A stretch of DNA of 64,000 bases from Kineosporia babensis (GTDB lineage: Bacteria; Actinomycetota; Actinomycetes; Actinomycetales; Kineosporiaceae), in the NCBI RefSeq assembly GCF_021129305.1, contig NZ_JAJOMB010000012.1:186001-250000 (forward strand). Direction: 5' to 3'. Below, piece by piece: positions 33,167-41,181 of the stretch. The notes under the pieces are model-generated. The model was not told where the DNA came from, made no database searches, and saw only the letters and a program-made list of their open reading frames with translations. A program made the translations under genes and the position numbers. Within the stretch, counting starts at the first letter, position 1, and each line of letters begins with the position of its first letter.

Positions 33167-33184
33167 GAATGAAAATCATTCTCA
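33167..33184. promoter_or_regulatory. Zur/Fur-family metalloregulator box
   Basis: GAATGAAAATCATTC (33167-33181) has perfect GAATGA/TCATTC arms. The core TGAAAATCATTCTCA (33170-33184) is the complement of TGAGAATGATTTTCA, which fits the actinobacterial Zur consensus and resembles Fur boxes. Confidence 0.7.
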
Positions 33185-33191
33185 ACAGAGA

Positions 33192-33872
33192 TCAGCCCTC
33201 GAGGTCGTAGAGCAGCACCCCGTCGTCGTTCACCTGCGCGCCGTCCACCTCGGCCACTCGCTGCGCACACAGCTCCAGCAAGGGCACGATGCCGGGCGCG
33301 ACCACCCGTCGCAGATCCTCGTCCGAACCGATCACGATCACCTGCCCGAACGTGCCACCCGCGGCCGGAGCCAGATCCACCGCCAGCTGGTTACCCCCAC
33401 CGTCGGTGGCGAAGCCGATCCAGTCGGGCGAGGTGTACAGCCCCTGGACCGGATCACCCGCGCGCACCTCGACCGCACTGTCGAAGTTGTCGGCCAGCTC
33501 CTGCGGCGAGTACCCGTCCCGGACCTCTTTCCACATCGTCCAGCCGTCGGCCACCTTGCTCACCGGATCGAAACTCCAGCCGTCCCCGAACAAGGCGCAC
33601 ACCCAGCGTCCCCGATCGCGAACGGTCTGGGCGTGGGCTCCGTGAGTGAGCTGGTACCAGTCCGTCTGCCCGTCGCTGAGTTGGTGGAGCCCGGCCAGAT
33701 CGGCGGGCAGAGCGCGGCCGATCTCCTTCTGCACGGCCGCGATGTCGTCCGCAGCCGCGCCCGGGCGGACCAACTCGTCCACCGCGTAACCGGACCGGGC
33801 CAGCGATTCCAGCAACAACGTCCATGCGTTCTGGACCTCGGCGGACGGCGGGGCGATGGTTTCCTCGGTCAC
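33192..33872 (-). CDS. SMI1/KNR4 (SUKH)-domain protein
   Basis: 226 residues from GTG 33872 (GTGA overlap with DUF6297). The helix IGRALPADLAGLHQLSDGQ and the strands WIGFATDGGGNQLAVDLAPAAGGTFGQVIVIG are the core of the SUKH-1 (SMI1/KNR4) fold, found in immunity proteins of polymorphic toxins and in general scaffold proteins. No toxin gene is adjacent. Being third in an operon with an ABC ATPase and a membrane protein suggests a regulatory or scaffold role (inference). Confidence 0.85.
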   Translation of the reverse strand: MTEETIAPPSAEVQNAWTLLLESLARSGYAVDELVRPGAAADDIAAVQKEIGRALPADLAGLHQLSDGQTDWYQLTHGAHAQTVRDRGRWVCALFGDGWSFDPVSKVADGWTMWKEVRDGYSPQELADNFDSAVEVRAGDPVQGLYTSPDWIGFATDGGGNQLAVDLAPAAGGTFGQVIVIGSDEDLRRVVAPGIVPLLELCAQRVAEVDGAQVNDDGVLLYDLEG

Positions 33873-35416
33873 TTCGGCTCCCCTCGGGTCGGCTGGGAAT
33901 CGTCGTACAAGGCGATCAGGACGGCAACCGCGGTCAGCACCACTGACAACCCGAACAGCAGCGGGGGAGTGTGACCGAGGATCAGCGCCACGACGATCGG
34001 CACGCTACCGACCAGCGCGACGTCCGGTCCCCTCATCATCGAGGCGCTCAGTCCCGGTGGCAGAGAGCCCATCGGGGTGTAGATCAGCGGACCTCCGAAC
34101 GTGGTGACCGGGCGGTAGCCCGCGCGCAGCGCCGCGGCCCCCCAGGCCGGGCCGGTGAGCAGCCCGAGCAGGAGCCAGGCGGCCGGATCGCCGTACCGCC
34201 AGCCGATCACCGCGGTGATCACCAGGAACCATCCGCTCATCACCGTGGCCGGAAGCGCCAGCCGGGAGAGCCGGACGATGCGCTGACCGATCGGCAGGGC
34301 TGCGTCCAGACCGGGGCTGAGCTGTGCGCGCCGGATCCCTTCGGCGGTGGCCAGCGACGCGATGTAGGCACCGATCAGGAGCATGGCGACGGTGCTGACC
34401 GGTCCCGGATCCGGGACCAGCAGACCGATGCCGGGCAGGGCCAGCGCCAGGAACACCTGAGCCGGCTGACGAACCGTGCGGGCGAACAACAACGCGTCGG
34501 CGGAGATCAGGGCGGCGTGCGGTCTCCAGGAACGGGGGACGCGGGCCAGCCAGGACATGCGCGACGACCGGGAACGCTGGGGAGACTCGGTGCGGACCGC
34601 GAGGGCCCGGCCGAGCGAACGGGTGTCCAGCGAGAGCACGGCGACCAGGGCCTCATCGGTGACCGCGCCGTGATGCCGCAGGCTTCGCCCCTGCACATCG
34701 GCCAGGTTGTTGTCCCACCGATTCCAGAGAGCTACCGCAGCGCCGGTCAGGAGCAGCGCGATCGGCAGCAGGAGCAGGCCGGGCTGTGGGGCCCGAGTGC
34801 CGGAAACCGCCAGAAGGATGCCGATCACCGGGACGGCCGTGGCCACCGCATCAGCCGTCCACCGCAGCGCCCGGCCGGCCTCCGGCCTCGGCTGCACCAG
34901 CCCGGCCACGATCACCAGAGTCACCGTCAGCATCGCCCCGAAGGCCGCGCAGCCGAGCATGACCAGCCCGCCTGCAGGCATCGCGAAGGCCACCGCGGTA
35001 CCGGCCAGCGCCCCGACCACCAGGCCGATCGCCGGCCAGCGCAGGGCGGAGGACAGCAGCAGCGAGCGCCGGTCCACCGGCATCGGCAACCACCAGCCGG
35101 CCTCGGCCGCGGAGAGCGAGAGCGGACCCAGACGGACGACCAGCCCGATGAACGCAGCCACCGCCGCGGTCGCCGGCAGCACCGCGATCCAGCCCACGTC
35201 CAGCCCGGGCCCGCCCGAAGCGCTCGGCCGCAGCGGGCCTTCGCCCGGCGCCAGCTGCGACGTGAGCGCGAAGATCATCGAGGCGGCCATCGCCACGGTG
35301 AACAGGCCGATGTAGACGTTGCCGAGCAGATCGCTGAGCTGGGCGTCGGAGTGGTACTTGGTGGCGTCGCGGGTGAGACGCCGGATGTGCTTGCCCGAGG
35401 GCAGGGGACGGCTCAC
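33869..35416 (-). CDS. DUF6297-family polytopic membrane protein (ABC permease-like)
   Basis: 515 residues from GTG 35416, overlapping the ATPase stop by 4 bp. About ten to twelve hydrophobic segments are seen (VYIGLFTVAMAASMIFAL, VLPATAAVAAFIGLVV, LVMLGCAAFGAMLTVTLVIVAGLV, ALALPGIGLLVPDP, VVLTAVAVLIALYDD). Coupled to the upstream ABC ATPase, it is most likely the permease half of an ABC exporter of unknown substrate, as in other DUF6297 loci. Confidence 0.8.
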   Translation of the reverse strand: MSRPLPSGKHIRRLTRDATKYHSDAQLSDLLGNVYIGLFTVAMAASMIFALTSQLAPGEGPLRPSASGGPGLDVGWIAVLPATAAVAAFIGLVVRLGPLSLSAAEAGWWLPMPVDRRSLLLSSALRWPAIGLVVGALAGTAVAFAMPAGGLVMLGCAAFGAMLTVTLVIVAGLVQPRPEAGRALRWTADAVATAVPVIGILLAVSGTRAPQPGLLLLPIALLLTGAAVALWNRWDNNLADVQGRSLRHHGAVTDEALVAVLSLDTRSLGRALAVRTESPQRSRSSRMSWLARVPRSWRPHAALISADALLFARTVRQPAQVFLALALPGIGLLVPDPGPVSTVAMLLIGAYIASLATAEGIRRAQLSPGLDAALPIGQRIVRLSRLALPATVMSGWFLVITAVIGWRYGDPAAWLLLGLLTGPAWGAAALRAGYRPVTTFGGPLIYTPMGSLPPGLSASMMRGPDVALVGSVPIVVALILGHTPPLLFGLSVVLTAVAVLIALYDDSQPTRGEPK

Positions 35417-36096
35417 AGTTCGTGCCGGATGATCTCGACACCACGCTCCGGGCCGACCAGGCGGATCTCGTCGTCGGAGATCACCAGGACCTTGGTGGCC
35501 GTCCTGATCAGCAGTTCCGGGTCGTGGGTGGCCATCAGGACGCTGCCGCCGGCCTCACGTTCCTCGACCAGCCAGCCGCCCAGCGCACCCCGGATCGTCG
35601 CGTCCAGCCGCTGTTCGGGCTCGTCCAGGATCATCAGCGAGCGCGGCCGGGCGAAGGCCGCAGCCAGGGCCAGGCGCCGGCGCTGGCCGGACGAAAGGGC
35701 GGAGGGCAGCGCGTTCGCGCGCTCGGTCAGGCCGAAAACCTCGATCTGGTAGTCGGTCACCCCGTCCGGGTCGTCCACGCCGTGGCCGTAGCAGGTCAGC
35801 AGCAGGTGCTCGCGCACGGTCAGGGTGGGGAAGAACGCCTCGTCCCCGAGTTCGGCGGCCACCGCCGCCCGGAAGCCGGTGCTGCGCTCGTCCAGGTCGG
35901 CGCCGAACATCTGCAGCCGGCCGTTCAGCGGCTCCAGCAGGCCGACCACGGTACGCAGCAAGGTGGACTTGCCCGAGCCGTTCGAGCCGATCACCGCGAC
36001 CACCTCGCCGGCCCCGACCCGCAGATCGATCGGTGGGCAGACCGGCAGCCCGTACCCGACTTCCAGGCCGTCCACCTCGAGCAGAACCCCGTCCAC
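35413..36096 (-). CDS. ABC transporter ATPase
   Basis: 227 residues from GTG 36096, preceded by a TACGGT -10 box 7 nt upstream (leaderless). Walker A is GSNGSGKST, the signature ALSSGQRRRLALAAAF, Walker B SLMILDEPEQRLD and the H-loop LMATHDPELL. The signature reads LSSGQ instead of LSGGQ, a tolerated variant. It is first in a three-gene operon with the DUF6297 membrane protein and a SUKH protein, forming a probable exporter. It is divergent from the aminotransferase gene across 93 bp. Confidence 0.9.
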   Translation of the reverse strand: MDGVLLEVDGLEVGYGLPVCPPIDLRVGAGEVVAVIGSNGSGKSTLLRTVVGLLEPLNGRLQMFGADLDERSTGFRAAVAAELGDEAFFPTLTVREHLLLTCYGHGVDDPDGVTDYQIEVFGLTERANALPSALSSGQRRRLALAAAFARPRSLMILDEPEQRLDATIRGALGGWLVEEREAGGSVLMATHDPELLIRTATKVLVISDDEIRLVGPERGVEIIRHEL

Positions 36097-36103
36097 GCCT
36101 GAC

Positions 36104-36109
36104 ACCGTA
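36104..36109 (-). promoter_or_regulatory. -10 box of the leaderless ABC ATPase gene
   Basis: TACGGT on the minus strand, 7 nt before GTG 36096. Confidence 0.55.
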
Positions 36110-36177
36110 CCGATCCACCCCTTGCCCCTCGGACAGCCGTTCAAGATCAGGTACGAACGGGACGGCGCGGATGTTCC

Positions 36178-36183
36178 TATCCT
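36178..36183 (+). promoter_or_regulatory. -10 box of the leaderless aminotransferase gene
   Basis: TATCCT ends 6 nt before GTG 36190. Confidence 0.6.
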
Positions 36184-36189
36184 GTGCGG

Positions 36190-37368
36190 GTGAGACCTTC
36201 GCAGCGCGCCCTGGCCGTCCAGCCCTTCTACGCGATGGAGTTCGGTAAGAACGCCCAGGCGCTGGAGGCCGAGGGCCATCCGGTGATCAAGCTGAACCTG
36301 GGCGAGCCGGACTTCGGCGCACCCCCGGCCGTGCTGAGCGCCCTGCAGAAGATCGCCGACGGCCGCCCACTGCCGTACACCGGCGCGACCGGCCTGCTGG
36401 AACTGCGCCAGGCCATCGCCGGTTTCTACCGCAGCGAGCACGACGTGGTGGTGGACCCGCGGCGGATCATCGTCACCGCCGGTGCCTCGGCCGCGTTGCT
36501 GCTGGTCAGCGCGGCTCTGGTGGACCCGGGCGACCGCGTGCTGATCAGCGATCCGTCGTACCCGTGCAACCGCCAGTTCGCCGAGAGCTTCGGCGCCGAG
36601 GTGGTTCTCGTGCCGACCACCGCCGAGACCCGGTTCCAGCTGGACCTGGCTGCGGTGCAGGCGAACTGGGCCGAGGGCACCCGCGGCATCATGATCGCCA
36701 CCCCGTCCAACCCCACCGGCACCTCGATCGAGGCGGCCGAGCTGAAGGCGATCTGCGACTTCGCCCGGGAGCGGGACGCCTGGCGGATCGTCGACGAGAT
36801 CTACCTGAACCTGGGCCGCCGTGACGCCGAGGGCCGGGCCCCGGCCAGCGTGCTCGCCACCGACCCGGACGCCTTCGTGATCAACAGCTTCTCGAAGTAC
36901 TTCGGCATGACCGGCTGGCGGCTGGGCTGGTGCGTGGTGCCCGAGCAGTTCGTGCCGGTGATGGAGCGGCTGGCGCAGAACTACTACATCTGCCCGTCCA
37001 CCCCGGCCCAGTACGCGGCGCTGGAATGCTTCACCCCGCAGTCGCTGGCGGTGGCCGAGGACCGGCGGCAGGAGTTCGAGCGTCGCCGGTCGGTCGTGGT
37101 GGAAGGCCTGGAAGCGGCGGGCCTGCCCGTGCCGGTGGTGCCCGACGGAGCCTTCTACGCCTACTTCGACGTCTCCGGCACCGGCCTGAGCGCGTGGGAC
37201 TTCTGCGAGCGTGCCCTGGCCGAGAAGCACGTGGCCCTCACCCCCGGAAAGGACTTCGGCCGGATCGGCGCCGACCGCTACGTCCGCCTGTCCTACTCGG
37301 CCTCGGTCGCTGAGCTGAAGGAAGGCCTGACCCGGCTGGCCGAATTCACCGCTGCCCTCAAAGCCTGA
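36190..37368 (+). CDS. PLP-dependent class I/II aminotransferase
   Basis: 392 residues from GTG 36190, set by the TATCCT box (GTG 36184 is too close to it). Fold type I features are LGEPDFGAPPAV, PYTGATGLLELRQAI, the cofactor-binding TPSNPTGTSI and DEIYLNLG, and the Schiff-base Lys in NSFSKYFGMTGWRLGW (about residue 236). Overall it looks like an aspartate/aromatic aminotransferase. The exact amino donor cannot be assigned. It is convergent with the kinase-GGCT fusion gene, 8 bp apart. Confidence 0.9.
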   Translation: MRPSQRALAVQPFYAMEFGKNAQALEAEGHPVIKLNLGEPDFGAPPAVLSALQKIADGRPLPYTGATGLLELRQAIAGFYRSEHDVVVDPRRIIVTAGASAALLLVSAALVDPGDRVLISDPSYPCNRQFAESFGAEVVLVPTTAETRFQLDLAAVQANWAEGTRGIMIATPSNPTGTSIEAAELKAICDFARERDAWRIVDEIYLNLGRRDAEGRAPASVLATDPDAFVINSFSKYFGMTGWRLGWCVVPEQFVPVMERLAQNYYICPSTPAQYAALECFTPQSLAVAEDRRQEFERRRSVVVEGLEAAGLPVPVVPDGAFYAYFDVSGTGLSAWDFCERALAEKHVALTPGKDFGRIGADRYVRLSYSASVAELKEGLTRLAEFTAALKA

Positions 37369-37376
37369 GCCGCCCC

Positions 37377-38405
37377 TCAAAGCCTGAGGTAGACCCAGGC
37401 ACTCCCGCCCGAGGCGAGCGGGACCAGACGGCGCCGGTACTCGTCCACCTCGTAAAGATCGGCGGCCGCCAGCTCGTCCGGAGTAATGCTGAAGACCGTG
37501 CCCGACACCGAATCGCCGGGCGCACCGGCTCCGACCACCGGATGGCGATCGGTACCGCTGGCGGCGATCACCGCCGGATCGGTGATCGTCAGCCAGTCCT
37601 GCCGGTAGCCGGTGATCTGGTCGGGCTGCCCGTCCAGCAGCCGCCCGAACTGCGAGCGCTGAACCTCGGGCAGCTGCAGCGTTCCGTACGAGAACAACTG
37701 CACCGAGTCACCTTCCGCTCCGCCGATCCGGACCAGCCGGGCCGCGGCCGGATCGTTGTTGGCCACGACGATCTGGGCCCGGCCCCGCGGATCGTTCTCG
37801 GCGAGGTAGCGGCGGCAGGCCGCGTGATACCGCTTGACGAAAAGCTCGGCCGCCCGCTGCGGCCCACCGAGCAACTCCGTGTCCCGCTCCGCCCCCCGGG
37901 TCTGAGCCACCTCGAAATCCACGTCGAGATAGACGACCTGGTCCCAGCCGTCCACCAGCTCCGGCCGCTGGAGAAAACTGCCGTCGGTCAGCAGCACCGC
38001 ATTCGCCGGCGCAGTCAGCGGCTCGTCCTTCACCGGCTGGTCGCCGGCCAGATCGAGCACCGCCGGGCGATACCGCCCATCACCACCGGGGCCGAGCCGA
38101 TCGAGTAACTCAGAACGCATGGCCTCGGTGTTGTATGCGTCCTCGTAGTAGCCGTCCGCCGACTCCCGACCCTGCCGGTGCCGGCGCGAACGAGGATGGT
38201 GATAGCCGTCGAAGCTGAGCAGGATCACCGGTCGGCCGCGCTCGCGTACGGCCACGGCCAGTTCAGCGGCCAGGGTGGTCTTGCCGGCCGCGGTGATGCC
38301 GTCCACCCCTACGCGCAGCGGGTGGCCCGGGTCCAAGGCGGCCAGATGGTCGGCGATCCGCCCGACCACGCGGGCCCGGGAACTGGTGACGACGGGATTC
38401 TGCAT
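37377..38405 (-). CDS. Uridine kinase-like P-loop domain fused to a gamma-glutamylcyclotransferase-like domain
   Basis: 342 residues. Residues 1 to about 225 are a nucleoside/phosphoribulokinase-like P-loop kinase: Walker A GVDGITAAGKTT (33-44), LLSFDGYHHPRSRRHRQ as a substrate/lid region and LLTDGSFLQRPELVDGWDQVVYLD as the core strand. From about 236 (LFSYGTLQLPEVQRSQFGRLL) to the end is an AIG2/GGCT-like domain with its YGTL loop and DLYEVDEYRRRLVPL segment. I know of these as separate proteins; the fusion suggests linked phosphorylation and cyclotransfer or amine-adduct chemistry, but no substrate can be named. Confidence 0.85.
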   Translation of the reverse strand: MQNPVVTSSRARVVGRIADHLAALDPGHPLRVGVDGITAAGKTTLAAELAVAVRERGRPVILLSFDGYHHPRSRRHRQGRESADGYYEDAYNTEAMRSELLDRLGPGGDGRYRPAVLDLAGDQPVKDEPLTAPANAVLLTDGSFLQRPELVDGWDQVVYLDVDFEVAQTRGAERDTELLGGPQRAAELFVKRYHAACRRYLAENDPRGRAQIVVANNDPAAARLVRIGGAEGDSVQLFSYGTLQLPEVQRSQFGRLLDGQPDQITGYRQDWLTITDPAVIAASGTDRHPVVGAGAPGDSVSGTVFSITPDELAAADLYEVDEYRRRLVPLASGGSAWVYLRL

Positions 38406-38465
38406 GGTCCGAAGATAGGTCGTGTACCGCTACGCTCGCCTGGATTTCGTCTTCGGGAGGTCGTC

Positions 38466-39326
38466 ATCACTGCCGTCAGCGTTCCTACCCTGGTCGAGTT
38501 GCTCACCTTGGAGGAGATCGACACCGACCTCTACCGCTCGAACACGGTCTATCCCGATCCCTACGGGCTTTTCGGCGGCCAGGTCGCGGCCCAGGCGCTG
38601 CGGGCCGCCGGGTACACCGTCGCTGGCGACCGGCCGGCCCACTCGCTGCACGGCTACTTCCTCCGCCCGGGTGACCCTTCCCGGCCAGTGATTTTCGAGG
38701 TGCACCGGGACCGGGACGGCCGTTCGTACTCGGCCCGGCGAGTGGTGGCGCGTCAGGGTGGTCAGGTCGTGCTGAACCTGGCGGCTTCGTTCCACCAGCC
38801 TGAGGACGGCCCCGATCTACAGGCCGAGGTCATGCCGGACGAAGCTTTGCCGGATGAAGCGTTGCTGGGTGAAGCCTTGCCGGGGAACGGATCCCGGCTG
38901 GAGGCAGACACGGTGGGCATCGACTTCTTCGAGGCCGGCCGCCGGCCCGAGAGCGATCCGGCCGCCCGCCCTTCGCGGGTCTGGGCCCGGGCCCAGACCC
39001 CGATCCCGGACGAGCCGCACCTGCAGGCCTGCGTGCTGACCTACTTGTCCGACATCCTGACCGGTCTGTCCACGCTCACCACCCCCGCGCCCACCATGCT
39101 CCTGACCAGCCTGGACCATGCGATCTGGTTCCACCGCCCGGTCGATCTGAACACCTGGGTGCTGATGGATCTGACCGGTCACTCGATCGCAGCGGGCCGC
39201 GGAATGTACTCCGGGCGGCTCTTCTCCGAGGACGGCCGGCTGGTCGCCGCCCTGGCTCAGGAATCCCTCTATCGGCCCAACCCCGTGGGCAAACCCCGGC
39301 CCCGGCGTGTACGGCGGGCGACCTGA
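38466..39326 (+). CDS. Acyl-CoA thioesterase (TesB-like), apparent ATC start
   Basis: About 286 residues. The tandem hot-dog fold is clear: TLVELLTLEEIDTDLYRSNTVYPDPYGLFGGQVAAQAL, RPAHSLHGYFLRPGDPSRPVIFEVHRDRDGRSYSARRV, and HAIWFHRPVDLNTWVLMDL ... AALAQESLYR. It hydrolyses acyl-CoA thioesters. No ATG, GTG or TTG lies in frame where the family begins; ATC 38466, 5 bp after GGGAGG and giving (M)TAVSVPTLVELL, is the best candidate, and TTG 38499 has no ribosome-binding site. A DEALP repeat insert is present at about 124-138. Confidence 0.8.
   Translation: MTAVSVPTLVELLTLEEIDTDLYRSNTVYPDPYGLFGGQVAAQALRAAGYTVAGDRPAHSLHGYFLRPGDPSRPVIFEVHRDRDGRSYSARRVVARQGGQVVLNLAASFHQPEDGPDLQAEVMPDEALPDEALLGEALPGNGSRLEADTVGIDFFEAGRRPESDPAARPSRVWARAQTPIPDEPHLQACVLTYLSDILTGLSTLTTPAPTMLLTSLDHAIWFHRPVDLNTWVLMDLTGHSIAAGRGMYSGRLFSEDGRLVAALAQESLYRPNPVGKPRPRRVRRAT
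38835..38879 (+). repeat. In-frame 15-bp tandem repeat (3 units) in the thioesterase gene
   Basis: CCGGACGAAGCTTTG and two diverged copies encode Pro-Asp-Glu-Ala-Leu-type units in a loop between the two hot-dog domains. Confidence 0.8.
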
Positions 39327-39331
39327 CCGGC

Positions 39332-39337
39332 TACAGT
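39332..39337 (+). promoter_or_regulatory. -10 box of the leaderless esterase gene
   Basis: TACAGT ends 6 nt before ATG 39344. Confidence 0.6.
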
Positions 39338-39343
39338 ATTTGA

Positions 39344-40006
39344 ATGCTCAACGATTCGACGTTCCCCGCTCCGGTGATCGTGCAGCACTCCGGGTCCATC
39401 GAGGCCACGGACGGGCCGAAGCCGCTGGTCGTGCTGCTGCACGGGCGGGGCTCGAACGAGCAGGACATCATCGGCCTGGCCGGTCACCTGCCGGAAGGTG
39501 CCCAGTATGTGGCAGTTCGAGCGCCGATCGCAGAAGGCGGCGGCTACGCCTGGTTCGCCAACCGGGGCATCGGGCGGCCGAAGGCGGATTCGCTGCGCAA
39601 GACCATGGACTGGTTCACCGCCTGGCTCGAGGATTTCGCGAGCGAGCGACCGGTCTACCTGGTTGGTTTCTCGGGTGGTGCGGCCTTCGTGGGTGGGCTG
39701 ATCCTAGACCGGCCAACGCGTTTCGCTGGCGCGGCCATTCTGTACGGTACGTTGCCTTTTGACGCCGGGGTTCCGGTCGATCCCGATCACCTTGCTGGAC
39801 TACCGGTTTTCGTGGGTCAAGGGCTGGACGATGCGGTGATCCCGCGGGAGCTGCTCGAGCGCACCTGGAACTATCTGACGGACGGTTCGGGTGCGGTGGT
39901 CCGGGCGCTGAGAGCTCCGGGTGGGCATGGAATTTCGATGCCGGTCCTGGAGGATCTGGGAAGCTGGCTGGGCGAGCGGGTTGCGGCCGAAAGTAAGGAC
40001 GTCTGA
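39344..40006 (+). CDS. Phospholipase/carboxylesterase-type alpha/beta hydrolase
   Basis: 220 residues. The oxyanion-hole loop LLHGRGSNEQD, the nucleophile elbow GFSGGA, the Asp in GQGLDDAVIP and the His in APGGHGIS form the catalytic set of the phospholipase/carboxylesterase (Abhydrolase_2) family. There is no signal peptide. Probably a small-molecule or thioester esterase; the substrate is unknown. A TACAG T-type -10 box implies a leaderless message. Confidence 0.88.
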   Translation: MLNDSTFPAPVIVQHSGSIEATDGPKPLVVLLHGRGSNEQDIIGLAGHLPEGAQYVAVRAPIAEGGGYAWFANRGIGRPKADSLRKTMDWFTAWLEDFASERPVYLVGFSGGAAFVGGLILDRPTRFAGAAILYGTLPFDAGVPVDPDHLAGLPVFVGQGLDDAVIPRELLERTWNYLTDGSGAVVRALRAPGGHGISMPVLEDLGSWLGERVAAESKDV

Positions 40007-40287
40007 CCCGGCTCACCTGCCCGGGTGCGGCTCTGGATCGGATGTGGGGACGTTCGGCGAGCCTTCGGTGGTCGGGTTCGAGCTGCGAGCGCACCGCTTT
40101 CGCGACTGGTTTCGTGCGGAGGTGACCTACGCGCTTCGGCGACCGCATGCGTCTTCAGTTTCGTTTGAGGACGCTCGACTCGCCTTGGTGCCGATCGGCA
40201 GCTGGGCGCCCACACCGTCCCCAAGTCCAATCCGAAGGCGACCGTTGTGCTTCGGTGACCACAAACGTCTCATTTTGGTTCTGGACT
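40007..40287. other. Non-coding region between esterase and AIM24 genes
   Basis: With the hairpin that follows, this 328-bp gap has no credible gene. The many CGACC/CGAAC words in it are not organised into a clear repeat. Confidence 0.45.
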
Positions 40288-40324
40288 GTGTTGCAGCCGC
40301 TTTGGTGACCAGCGGCTGCAACAC
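40288..40324. terminator. 14-bp perfect hairpin between convergent genes
   Basis: GTGTTGCAGCCGCT pairs with AGCGGCTGCAACAC around a 9-nt loop, 10 bp from the AIM24 stop. Probably bidirectional. Confidence 0.75.
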
Positions 40325-40334
40325 GGTTTCCCGA

Positions 40335-41042
40335 TCAGCTGAACAGGCCACCCAGCCCGCCGCCCCCGGACTGCTGGGCCTGCTGAGCGGCCGCGCTCCA
40401 CTCGCTCGGCTGGACGATCACGAAACCCGGCCCGTGGAAGGAATACTGGAAGGCCTCGCCAGTCCCGCCCCGGAGCATCGAGCGCATGTTCATGCTGGAG
40501 ACGATGTTCGGCACCAGGTTGGCCGACCAGGCCACCGCGGCCTGGACGTCGACGAAGGTGGGCTGCTGCGAGCAGTCCAGCACCACCGGCTGGCCCACCG
40601 ACACCAGCGCGGCCGTGCCCTGCCCGGAAAGCACCGTGTTGAACAGGCCGCCGGCCATCATGCCGGCGCCCTGCACACGCTTGATGTCCCAGTTCAGGGC
40701 CGCGTCGAAGGCGATCAGGTTCTGCCCGTTGACGCTGAGCGCGTCGCCGGTCAGGTCGACCAGGTGGATGTAGCCGGCCTCGTTGGCGAAGAACACCTCG
40801 CCCTGGCCGGAGACCCGCATCAGCGGCAGGTCCTCGTTGGTGAGCACCTTCTTCAGCAGCTTGCCGACGCTGCCGGAGCCCTCGTGGTTGAAGGTGACCT
40901 GACCCTGGTACGCGACCATCGCCCCCTTGGCCGCGAGCACGTCGGGTCCGAGCGCGACCCGCAGCATCTGCGAGTTCTGGAGCGCGAACCGGTTCTGCCC
41001 GGAGATCTCGAGATTCGACTCATGAAACAGACTGCTCTGCAT
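40335..41042 (-). CDS. AIM24-family protein
   Basis: 235 residues forming the beta-rich AIM24/TRAP-like fold (AKGAMVAYQGQVTFNHEGSGSVGKLLKKVL ... GQGEVFFANEAGYIHLVDL ... MAGGLFNTVLSGQGTAALVSVGQPVVLD), ending in a Gly-rich tail. AIM24 proteins are widespread and poorly understood; the mitochondrial member is linked to inner-membrane organisation. There is no membrane segment. Single-gene transcription unit with terminators around it. Confidence 0.85.
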   Translation of the reverse strand: MQSSLFHESNLEISGQNRFALQNSQMLRVALGPDVLAAKGAMVAYQGQVTFNHEGSGSVGKLLKKVLTNEDLPLMRVSGQGEVFFANEAGYIHLVDLTGDALSVNGQNLIAFDAALNWDIKRVQGAGMMAGGLFNTVLSGQGTAALVSVGQPVVLDCSQQPTFVDVQAAVAWSANLVPNIVSSMNMRSMLRGGTGEAFQYSFHGPGFVIVQPSEWSAAAQQAQQSGGGGLGGLFS

Positions 41043-41181
41043 CTGCCCAGCCTAGGGGCGTGATCGAGGTTGTGGCAGAGGCTTGCCGCGTGATCATCCA
41101 GGCCTGCCCGAGGGGGAACTTCCGGACAATGCGGGTCAGCTCGACATGCATGAGGCGGATCACAGGTTCAAGGTCTGATGC

